Part shown: positions 1 to 5,708 of the stretch, in pieces
Numbering within the stretch: the first letter of the stretch is position 1
Layout: each line of letters starts with the position of its first letter
Assembly (NCBI GenBank): GCA_038233815.1
Contig: JBBSVE010000115.1
Coordinates: forward strand, 1-9,425
Direction of reading: 5' to 3'
DNA from: JBBSVE01 sp038233815
GTDB lineage: Bacteria; Pseudomonadota; Alphaproteobacteria; Rhodobacterales; Rhodobacteraceae
Length of the DNA stretch: 9,425 nucleotides
Notes under the pieces: model-generated
What the model saw: only the letters and a program-made list of their open reading frames with translations
Databases searched by the model: none
Told to the model about the DNA's origin: nothing
Position numbers and translations under genes: made by a program

Positions 1-1
1 C

Positions 2-817
2 AAGTTCTGGACCCGCCAGGGCATCAGCCTCATATCGACGATCATCCTGATCCTCGGTGTCCTGTCGATCTGGTTCAACGACCCGACCCGGCTCGCCACC
101 GCCTTCGGCCTGATCTCGGCTGGTCTCGCCTTCGCCCTGCAGCAGCCGGTCACCTCGATCGCCAGCTATTTCGTCATCCTGCGCGGGTCGACCTTCACGG
201 TCGGCGACCGCATCTCGATGGGCGGCGTGCGCGGTGACGTGATCCGTCTCGGATTCATCCAGACGACGATCATGGAGATGGGCCAGCCTCCAAGCGTCTC
301 CGCCGCCGATCCCGCGATGTGGGTGCGCAGCCGCCAGTTCACCGGCCGTATCGTGACCGTAAGCAACTCGAAGATCTTCTCCGAGCCGGTCTTCAACTAC
401 ACCCGGGACTTCCCCTTCATCTGGGAGGAGATGGTGATCCCGATCACGTACCAGGCAGACAGAGCACGGGCTGAAGCGATCCTTCTGGAGGCGGCCAAGC
501 GCTTGGCTGCCGATCCTGCGGCGATGGCCAAGGAAGCCAAGACCGACATCGAGAAGCAATACGGTGTCGAGGCCCTCGACATGGAACCGAAGGTCTTCTT
601 CCGGATCACCGACAACTGGCTCGAACTGTCGCTGCGCTTCATCGTGACGACGCACAGGATCCGCTCGACGAAAGACGCGATGAGCCGCTTCATCGTCGAC
701 GAGTTCGACAAGGCTGGACTCGGTATCGCTTCGGCGACCTACGACATCGTCGGCCTGCCGCCGCTGGTCCTGAGCGATCGGCAGCGCGATCCGCGTCCGC
801 CGGATACCGAAGCTTGA
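2..817 (+). CDS. MscS-family mechanosensitive ion channel, 5'-truncated by window edge
   Basis: Inner-membrane channel that opens under membrane tension and releases solutes during hypo-osmotic shock. The reading frame is open from base 2 to the TGA at 815-817, giving 271 visible residues; the start lies upstream of the window. The visible part begins with a hydrophobic helix (about residues 8-23). A second helix rich in Ala and Gly follows (about 34-61, containing AGLAFALQQP), which fits the pore-lining TM3 of MscS. Next come the TM3-to-beta-domain signature FTVGDRI and a beta-rich soluble domain containing a VSNSKIF motif. The last 120 or so residues form a charged cytosolic alpha/beta region, as in MscS C-termini. 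A long N-terminal membrane region is presumably missing, so I cannot say which MscS subclass it is. Family assignment is firm; gating properties are unknown. Confidence 0.88.
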   Translation, partial: KFWTRQGISLISTIILILGVLSIWFNDPTRLATAFGLISAGLAFALQQPVTSIASYFVILRGSTFTVGDRISMGGVRGDVIRLGFIQTTIMEMGQPPSVSAADPAMWVRSRQFTGRIVTVSNSKIFSEPVFNYTRDFPFIWEEMVIPITYQADRARAEAILLEAAKRLAADPAAMAKEAKTDIEKQYGVEALDMEPKVFFRITDNWLELSLRFIVTTHRIRSTKDAMSRFIVDEFDKAGLGIASATYDIVGLPPLVLSDRQRDPRPPDTEA

Positions 818-986
818 TCGCGTCGCGCCGCATTTCGGCGACCAGCGCCGAGGTTTGCGACATCGAGGGCATCGTGTTCGGAGAGGATCTGATATTTACC
901 GCACACGATCTCGGCCGTGGCAGGTTGGCGCTATCGAAACACGGACGGGTTTATCGCCGCGTCCCAAATGAGCAAATTACGTTCTC
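818..986. other. Intergenic region between mscS-like gene and kup
   Basis: This 169-bp gap has no coding signal that I trust. A weak imperfect hairpin (822-842; GCCG/CGGC plus GTC/GAC with a bulge, loop CATTT) lies just after the upstream stop codon and lacks a T-run. I see no well-spaced sigma-70 promoter in front of kup, although an A+T-richer patch (about 962-986) precedes its start. Confidence 0.4.
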
Positions 987-2909
987 ATGACAGACGCAAA
1001 AGTTTCGGTCGAGACAGCCCTGGATGGCTCGTCGCCTCCCGAACACTCGGAGCATTCCAAGGCCGGCTTCTGGCCCTTGGTCATCGGAGCGATCGGCGTC
1101 GTCTACGGCGATATCGGCACCAGCCCGCTCTACGCCTTCCGCGAGGCGCTGCGCCCCGTAGCTGCCGACGGGCTGGAGAGAACCGAGGTTCTGGGCCTCC
1201 TGTCCCTCCTGATCTGGACGCTGATCCTGATCGTTACGGTGAAATACGTGCTATTCCTGCTGCGGGCCGACAACCGGGGCGAGGGCGGGGTGCTGGCGCT
1301 CTACACGCTCGTCCGGCTTGCGGTCGGGCACCGGTCGATCCCGCTTCTGGCGCTGGGCATTGCGGGGGCGGCGCTGTTTGGGGGCGACGCCATCGTGACG
1401 CCCGCGATCTCGGTCCTGTCGGCGGTGGAGGGGGCGGAGTTGGTCTGGCCCGCGCTGGAGCCGTGGGTGGTGCCCCTGACGGTGGCGATCCTGTTTGTGC
1501 TCTTTGCGGTCCAGAGCAGCGGCACGACGCGCATCGCAGGCGCCTTCGGGCCGGTCACGGTGGTCTGGTTCCTGACCCTTGCCGGGATGGGGCTGGTCCA
1601 GATCGTGCAAGAGCCGCAGGTGCTCGCGGCCTTCAACCCCTTCTATTGCGTCACCTTCCTGCAGGAGGATTGGGCGGTTGCCTTCGTCGTGCTGGGCGCC
1701 GTGTTTCTGGCCGTCACGGGGGCGGAGGCGCTCTATGCCGATCTGGGGCATTTCGGGCGGCGCCCCATCATGGTGGCGTGGGTGTCGCTGGTCTTTCCGG
1801 CGCTCGTTCTGAACTACCTCGGTCAGGGCGCGCTGGTACTGCGCGACCCGTCCGCGATCGAGGATCCGTTCTTCCACCTCGTCTCGCCGGCCCTGCTGCC
1901 GGTTCTCGTGGTGCTGGCGACCGTGGCCACGGTGATCGCGGCGCAGGCGGTGATCTCGGGCGCGTTCTCGATGGCGCGGGCGGCGATCCAGCTCGGTCTC
2001 TTTCCGCGCATGACGATCCGCTACACCTCGCGCGACCAGAGCGGGCAGATCTACATCTTCGCGGTCAACTGGGCGCTCTTCTTCGGCGTCGTCTGGCTTG
2101 TCCTCGCCTTCGGCTCGTCGGAGGCGCTGGCCTCGGCCTACGGCATCGCGGTGACCGGCACGATGATCGTGACGACGGTTCTGGCGCTCCTCTATCTCCA
2201 TTACGCGCGGCGGGTGCCGTTCGTGGTGGCGACCCTGATCGTGCTGCCGATCGCACTGCTGGAGTTCGCATTCCTCGCCTCCAACCTCCAGAAGATCGGC
2301 GACGGCGGCTATGTCCCGGTGTCGGTCGCCGCGGGACTTGCGGTACTGATGGTCGCCTGGTGGCGCGGCACGCAGATCCTGATGGCCCGCACGCTCAGAA
2401 GCCGGATCGACCTGCAGGGCTTCGTGCGCTCCATGGCGCACAGTTCCGTCCATATCGTGCCCGGCACCGCCTTCTTCCTGACGCCGGAGCCGGACTTCAC
2501 GCCGGCGGCCTTGCTGCACAACCTCAAGCACAACCGCGTGCTGCACGAGCATTCGATCATCGTCACGGTGGAGATCCTGCGCGTGCCCTTCGCGGTGGAG
2601 GAGGAGCGCGCGACGCTGGAACGCCTGTCCCCGCATTTTTCGCGGCTGACCTTCCGCTTCGGGTTCATGGAAACGCCCAACGTCTCGCGCGCCTTCGTCC
2701 ATGCCCGGCGCGCCGGGCTGAAGTTCGACGTGATGACCTCCACCTTCTTTGTGGGCCGCAGGCGGCCCGTCGTGGTGGGCGGCGTGGGGCTGGAGCGGCT
2801 GATGGACCGGATATTCGCGATGCTGGCGCGGTTTTCGGCCGATCCGTCCGACTTCTACCATCTGCCCCGCGACCGCGTGGTGGAGCTTGGAGAGCGTGTG
2901 GCGGTGTAG
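987..2909 (+). CDS. kup: Kup-family low-affinity K+ uptake transporter
   Basis: Potassium:proton symporter of the KUP/HAK/KT family in the cytoplasmic membrane. The 640 residues match the usual family length (about 620-650). The hallmark GDIGTSPLYA lies at residues 41-50, ADNRGEGG at 94-101, TPAISVLSAVEG at 138-149 and TGAEALYADLGHFG at 244-257; these carry the acidic residues linked to K+/H+ transport in characterised members. About twelve hydrophobic segments lie between residues 28 and 460, followed by a cytosolic C-terminal domain (about 465-640). ATG 987 is chosen because an in-frame TGA lies at 969-971 and no other start comes before the conserved region. No convincing Shine-Dalgarno is visible. 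By eye, the first 260 or so bases are less GC-biased than the rest of the gene. It follows the mscS-like gene in the same direction after 169 bp, so co-transcription is possible but not shown. Confidence 0.95.
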   Translation: MTDAKVSVETALDGSSPPEHSEHSKAGFWPLVIGAIGVVYGDIGTSPLYAFREALRPVAADGLERTEVLGLLSLLIWTLILIVTVKYVLFLLRADNRGEGGVLALYTLVRLAVGHRSIPLLALGIAGAALFGGDAIVTPAISVLSAVEGAELVWPALEPWVVPLTVAILFVLFAVQSSGTTRIAGAFGPVTVVWFLTLAGMGLVQIVQEPQVLAAFNPFYCVTFLQEDWAVAFVVLGAVFLAVTGAEALYADLGHFGRRPIMVAWVSLVFPALVLNYLGQGALVLRDPSAIEDPFFHLVSPALLPVLVVLATVATVIAAQAVISGAFSMARAAIQLGLFPRMTIRYTSRDQSGQIYIFAVNWALFFGVVWLVLAFGSSEALASAYGIAVTGTMIVTTVLALLYLHYARRVPFVVATLIVLPIALLEFAFLASNLQKIGDGGYVPVSVAAGLAVLMVAWWRGTQILMARTLRSRIDLQGFVRSMAHSSVHIVPGTAFFLTPEPDFTPAALLHNLKHNRVLHEHSIIVTVEILRVPFAVEEERATLERLSPHFSRLTFRFGFMETPNVSRAFVHARRAGLKFDVMTSTFFVGRRRPVVVGGVGLERLMDRIFAMLARFSADPSDFYHLPRDRVVELGERVAV

Positions 2910-2918
2910 GCCCGCCCA

Positions 2919-2947
2919 TTGACCGGACCTCGTGCGGCGTCTAGGCG
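2919..2947 (+). promoter_or_regulatory. Candidate sigma-70 promoter for prmA
   Basis: TTGACC at 2919-2924 is a near-consensus -35 box. About 16-17 bp downstream lies CTAGGC/TAGGCG (2941-2947), a weak -10 box. It sits in the 70-bp gap between kup and prmA, at a suitable distance from the prmA start. The weak -10 keeps this tentative; read-through from kup is equally possible. Confidence 0.35.
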
Positions 2948-2979
2948 GCGCCGAGATCCCCTGCGAAAGGTTAACCCCC

Positions 2980-3852
2980 GTGGCCACATGGTCCGCCCTG
3001 ACGACGCTCCCCGGTGAGCCGGGTGCCGATGCCCTCGCCGCCGCAATGGAGCGGATGGAGCCCGAGCCGGTCGGCGTCGGCATGTTCGAGATCGAGGACG
3101 GCTCCGGTCTCTGGGAGGTCGGGGCCTATTTTCTGGAGCCGCCTCCGGGAGCAGTGCTCGACCTTCTGGCGGCGGCGTTCGGGGCGAGGCCCTTCGCGCT
3201 GTCCGAACTGCCCGACATCGACTGGGTCGCGAAGGTGCGCCGCGAACTGGCGCCCGTCGAGGCGGGGCGGTTCTTCGTTTTTGGCAGCCACGACGCGGAC
3301 CGCGTGCCCGAAGGCCGCGTGGCCCTGCAGATCGAGGCGACGGTTGCGTTCGGGACCGGGCATCACGGCACCACGCTCGGCTGCCTCCTGGCCTTCGACC
3401 GGCTGCTGGGGGAGGGGTTCGCGCCCGCCCGCGTCGCCGATGTGGGTTGCGGGACGGCGGTGCTCGCCATGGCGGCCGCACGGGCGCTGCCGGAGGCGCG
3501 GGTCATGGCCTCCGACATCGACGCGGTGGCGGTGGACGTAGCGCGTGCCAATGTCGCGATCAACGGGCTGGAGGGGCGGGTCGCCTGCGTGGAAAGCGCG
3601 GGGTTCGAGGCGCAGGCGCTCAGTGATGCGGGACCGTTCGATCTGGTTTTCGCCAACATCCTGAAAGGTCCGCTGATCGAATTGGCTCCCGACATGGCGC
3701 GGCACATCGCGGCGGGCGGGCGCTGCATCCTGTCCGGCCTTCTGACCGTGCAGGCGGAGGCGGTGACGGATGCCTATCGGGCCGTGGGATTCGCCAGCGT
3801 TTCGCAGGACAATCTGGGCGAATGGAGCACGCTGGTCCTGCGGCGACCGTGA
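2980..3852 (+). CDS. prmA: Ribosomal protein L11 methyltransferase PrmA
   Basis: Class I SAM-dependent methyltransferase that modifies ribosomal protein L11. The protein is 290 residues, close to the family norm. The N-terminal substrate-recognition part (about 1-100) begins with an ALTTLPG segment typical of rhodobacteral PrmA. The catalytic domain shows FGTGHHGTT (124-132), SAM motif I DVGCGTA (154-160), the acidic ASDID loop (177-181) and the family motif FANILKGPLIELAP (224-237). GTG 2980 is preferred because GAAAGG (2965-2970) lies 9 bp upstream and the product then starts M-A-T-W-S-A-L-T-T-L. A longer reading from GTG 2932 adds 16 unrelated residues and has no Shine-Dalgarno. It runs convergently towards the DUF1127 gene, and a shared terminator lies between them. 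Confidence 0.94.
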   Translation: MATWSALTTLPGEPGADALAAAMERMEPEPVGVGMFEIEDGSGLWEVGAYFLEPPPGAVLDLLAAAFGARPFALSELPDIDWVAKVRRELAPVEAGRFFVFGSHDADRVPEGRVALQIEATVAFGTGHHGTTLGCLLAFDRLLGEGFAPARVADVGCGTAVLAMAAARALPEARVMASDIDAVAVDVARANVAINGLEGRVACVESAGFEAQALSDAGPFDLVFANILKGPLIELAPDMARHIAAGGRCILSGLLTVQAEAVTDAYRAVGFASVSQDNLGEWSTLVLRRP

Positions 3853-3868
3853 CGGACGGTCCATATGG

Positions 3869-3903
3869 AGAAGGCCGCGCCCGGGTCAGGGGTGCGGCCT
3901 TCT
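3869..3903. terminator. Bidirectional terminator between prmA and DUF1127 gene
   Basis: Perfect 10-bp inverted repeat AGAAGGCCGC (3869-3878) / GCGGCCTTCT (3894-3903). The inner bases can extend it through a G-T pair and CCC/GGG, leaving a loop of about 7 nt. It lies 17 bp after the prmA stop and 48 bp beyond the stop of the convergent DUF1127 gene, so it can serve both. The T-run is poor on both sides, which is common in GC-rich genomes. Confidence 0.7.
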
Positions 3904-3950
3904 GTCATTCCGGTCGCCGATCAGCGCGAGGGTGCCGGAGGTGTCGACGC

Positions 3951-4166
3951 TCAACGACGTCCGTTCGTGGTCAGAGTGTCGATGTCGCCACGGCAGAGGC
4001 CGATGTCGTCAAGTTCGCGGTCCGAAAGCTTGCCCAGTGCGTTGCGCGTGACGCGCGCGTCGTTCCACGCGACGATGGTCGAGAACGCACCGCCGGCGAC
4101 CTGAACCGCGCGGTGGGTGGTGATGGCGCCGAAGGGCGCCGGTCGGGTCGTCTGATAGGCGGCCAT
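3951..4166 (-). CDS. Small DUF1127-domain protein
   Basis: A 71-residue basic protein. The conserved DUF1127 (YjiS-like) core is visible: AWNDARVTRNAL (33-44) followed by LSDRELDDIGLCRGDID (47-63), preceded by an amphipathic stretch (about 13-33). Proteins of this family are small and abundant in alphaproteobacteria. One of the same length in Rhodobacter sphaeroides, CcaF1, is an RNA-binding protein involved in sRNA maturation and RNA turnover (established knowledge). Whether this gene is its orthologue is not shown here. The start at 4166 is chosen because AAGGA lies 8 nt upstream on the minus strand. A longer reading from 4271 would add 35 residues that do not resemble the family and would run through the predicted promoter. 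It is transcribed away from ruvC and towards prmA, with its own promoter candidate and a shared terminator. Confidence 0.88.
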   Translation of the reverse strand: MAAYQTTRPAPFGAITTHRAVQVAGGAFSTIVAWNDARVTRNALGKLSDRELDDIGLCRGDIDTLTTNGRR

Positions 4167-4204
4167 GGCGGTATTCCTTGTGTTTTCTGGCTGCATGTTT
4201 CGCA

Positions 4205-4218
4205 GGCGCATCTGCGCC
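4205..4218. repeat. Palindrome in the 5' leader of the DUF1127 gene
   Basis: GGCGCA (4205-4210) and TGCGCC (4213-4218) form a perfect 6-bp dyad with a 2-bp centre. It lies immediately downstream of the predicted DUF1127 promoter, so it could be an operator or a leader hairpin. At this GC content such a dyad can also arise by chance. Confidence 0.4.
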
Positions 4219-4227
4219 GTGACAGTC

Positions 4228-4255
4228 AGATAAGCGGGCATCCTCACAATGACAA
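4228..4255 (-). promoter_or_regulatory. Candidate sigma-70 promoter for the DUF1127 gene
   Basis: Read on the minus strand, TTGTCA (-35, 4255-4250) and TTATCT (-10, 4233-4228) are separated by 16 bp. Transcription would start near 4221 and give a leader of about 55 nt carrying the palindrome and the AAGGA ribosome binding site. The match to consensus is good for a GC-rich genome. A heat-shock sigma factor cannot be excluded, as some DUF1127 genes in relatives are stress-induced. Confidence 0.5.
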
Positions 4256-4261
4256 TCAGGC

Positions 4262-4329
4262 GAAAACGCAATGCTGCGATGCAGAAAACGCATGGGTCGC
4301 GGAAAGGATTTGGTCATCTTTTTCTGCAT
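4262..4329. repeat. Direct and inverted repeats in the DUF1127-ruvC intergenic region
   Basis: GAAAACGCA occurs twice in direct orientation (4262-4270 and 4284-4292), offset by 22 bp, which is about two helical turns. Separately, ATGCAGAAAA (4279-4288) is exactly inverted as TTTTCTGCAT (4320-4329), offset by 41 bp, about four turns. These lie upstream of the DUF1127 promoter and between the two divergent genes. No known binding motif is recognised. Confidence 0.5.
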
Positions 4330-4382
4330 GTTGTCAGACGGTGCTCATTAACCACGGTTCCGGGTCGTCGCGCCCAAGCCGC

Positions 4383-4411
4383 TTGGCCTGCGTTCCCGCT
4401 TCGTGCTAGAC
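4383..4411 (+). promoter_or_regulatory. Candidate promoter of the ruv operon, with a LexA-like half-match
   Basis: TTGGCC (-35, 4383-4388) and CTAGAC (-10, 4406-4411) are separated by 17 bp, and the start of ruvC lies about 55 bp further on. Between them, GTTC-N7-GTGC (4392-4406) differs by one base from GTTC-N7-GTTC, the LexA (SOS) box known from alphaproteobacteria. The promoter is plausible; the operator is only suggestive. Confidence 0.4.
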
Positions 4412-4467
4412 GGGTCCGGCAGACGATACGGGGCGGCACGATGGGCTACGCGGGACAGGGGGCTGCG

Positions 4468-4986
4468 ATGCGGGTGCTGGGGATCGACCCGGGACTGCGC
4501 AACCTCGGCTGGGGTCTGATCGACGTGACCGGCGCGCGGCTTTGCCATGTCGCGAACGGGATCTGCCACTCCGCGCCCGGCACGGGGGAGGGCGATCTCG
4601 GTGCGCGGCTGCTGTCGCTCTTTACGCAGCTGTCGGAGGTGGTGGCGCGCTACCGTCCCGATGCGGCGGCGGTGGAGCATACGTTCGTGAATAAGGATGC
4701 GGTGGCGACGCTGAAGCTTGGCCAGGCCCGGGGGATCGCGCTGCTGGTTCCGGCGCGGGCGGGGATCGACGTCGGGGAATATGCGCCCAATGCGGTGAAG
4801 AAGACTGTCGTGGGCGTGGGCCATGCCGCGAAAGCGCAGATCGACCATATGGTGCGGATCCATTTGCCGGGGGTGTCGATCGCGGGGCCGGATGCGGCGG
4901 ATGCGCTGGCCGTCGCGATCTGCCACGCGCATCACCTCCAGTCGGCGGGGCGCCTCGCCGCTGCCGTCGCGCGGGCTGCGGGATGA
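4468..4986 (+). CDS. ruvC: Crossover junction endodeoxyribonuclease RuvC
   Basis: Dimeric Holliday-junction resolvase that makes symmetric nicks in junctions bound by RuvAB. The protein is 172 residues, almost the same length as E. coli RuvC. The RNase H-like fold carries all four catalytic acids: Asp7 (GIDPG), Glu70 (AAVEHTF), Asp142 and Asp145 (GPDAADALAVAICHAHH). The conserved NKDAVATLKLGQARG (75-89) and APNAVKKTVVGVGHA (106-120) blocks are present. ATG 4468 is chosen because the family domain begins at once (MRVLGIDPG) and a G-rich stretch (AGGGGG) lies 5 bp upstream. ATG 4441 in the same frame would add nine residues and also has a G-rich upstream sequence, so it remains possible. It is the first gene of the ruv operon; ruvA follows after 34 bp. 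Confidence 0.96.
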   Translation: MRVLGIDPGLRNLGWGLIDVTGARLCHVANGICHSAPGTGEGDLGARLLSLFTQLSEVVARYRPDAAAVEHTFVNKDAVATLKLGQARGIALLVPARAGIDVGEYAPNAVKKTVVGVGHAAKAQIDHMVRIHLPGVSIAGPDAADALAVAICHAHHLQSAGRLAAAVARAAG

Positions 4987-5020
4987 GAGCGGCGGGGCCT
5001 TCGGGGCGGAGGAGTGTCGG

Positions 5021-5686
5021 ATGATCGGCAAGATCGCGGGCAGGCTGGACTATCGCGGCGGCGACCATGTGCTGATCGACGTGCGCGGGGTTGGCTACAT
5101 CGTCCATGTCTCAGATCGCACACTCGCCACCATGCCGCGGGTGGGCGAGGCGGTGGCGCTTTTCACCGAGCTGCTGGTGCGTGAAGATCTGCTCCAGCTC
5201 TTCGGTTTCACCACGATGCTGGAAAAGGAGTGGCACCGCCTTCTGGTGACCGTGCAGGGCGTGGGCGCCAAGGCCGCGATGGCGATTCTTGGCACGCTCG
5301 GGGCCGACGGCGTGGCGCGCGCGATAGCGCTCGGCGACGCGCGTGCGGTGCAGGGCGCACCCGGCGTCGGCCCGAAGATCGCGCAGCGCGTGATCCTGGA
5401 GCTGAAGTCCAAGGCTCCCGCACTGATGGCGATGGGCGCGGACCCCGGATCCTCCGCCGAGGCGGCGCGCGACGAGGTGGTGGAGCGGCAATCGGTGCCG
5501 GAGGCCCGCACTCCCCCCCCGCCCGCCCGCGCCAGTCACGCGGCAGAGGCGCTCTCCGCCCTCGTCAACCTCGGCTACGGGCACGGCGATGCGGCGGAGG
5601 CCGTGGCCCGTGCCACCGGCGACGCCCCGGACGCGGAGACCGGCGCCCTGATCCGCGCGGCGCTGAAGCTGCTGGCGCCGAAATGA
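5021..5686 (+). CDS. ruvA: Holliday junction branch migration protein RuvA
   Basis: Tetrameric protein that binds four-way junctions and loads the RuvB motors. The product is 221 residues, slightly longer than E. coli RuvA. Domain I is an OB fold (1-63; MIGKIAGRLDYRGG, DVRGVGYIVHV). Domain II has the two helix-hairpin-helix motifs (VQGVGAKAA 78-86 and APGVGPKIAQRVI 113-125). Domain III (about 172-221; AAEALSALVNLGYGHGDAAEAV) is the part that contacts RuvB. The linker between II and III is long and Pro/Ala-rich, and includes a run of eight C bases (5513-5520) coding for prolines. The start is fixed by GGAGGAG (5008-5014), 6 bp before ATG. Earlier in-frame sequence lies inside ruvC and does not resemble RuvA. 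Confidence 0.96.
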   Translation: MIGKIAGRLDYRGGDHVLIDVRGVGYIVHVSDRTLATMPRVGEAVALFTELLVREDLLQLFGFTTMLEKEWHRLLVTVQGVGAKAAMAILGTLGADGVARAIALGDARAVQGAPGVGPKIAQRVILELKSKAPALMAMGADPGSSAEAARDEVVERQSVPEARTPPPPARASHAAEALSALVNLGYGHGDAAEAVARATGDAPDAETGALIRAALKLLAPK

Positions 5687-5708
5687 TGGGATCGTGGAGG
5701 CCGGCGGC

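Noticed and set aside
822..842. Hairpin after the mscS-like gene
   Set aside because: It has an imperfect short stem with a bulge and no T-run, so it was not called as a terminator.
917..2944. Plus-strand open frame of 675 codons overlapping kup in another frame
   Set aside because: Its translation is low-complexity Gly/Arg/Ala with no motifs, while the overlapping frame is an unmistakable Kup transporter.
2932..2979. Upstream GTG start for prmA
   Set aside because: The 16 extra residues are not PrmA-like, the site lacks a Shine-Dalgarno, and GTG 2980 has GAAAGG at good spacing.
1251..3083. Long minus-strand open frame of about 610 codons opposite kup
   Set aside because: It mirrors the codon structure of kup, is extremely rich in Arg, His and Gln with no domain, and spans the end of kup into prmA. 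This is a typical artefact of high-GC third positions.
3853..3950. Possible CcsR-like sRNA genes downstream of the DUF1127 gene
   Set aside because: I looked on the minus strand for CCTCCTCCC-type motifs and found none; the space is nearly filled by the terminator inverted repeat.
4167..4271. 35-residue N-terminal extension of the DUF1127 protein
   Set aside because: It would cover the predicted promoter and leader, does not look like DUF1127 family sequence, and the start at 4166 has a good AAGGA site.
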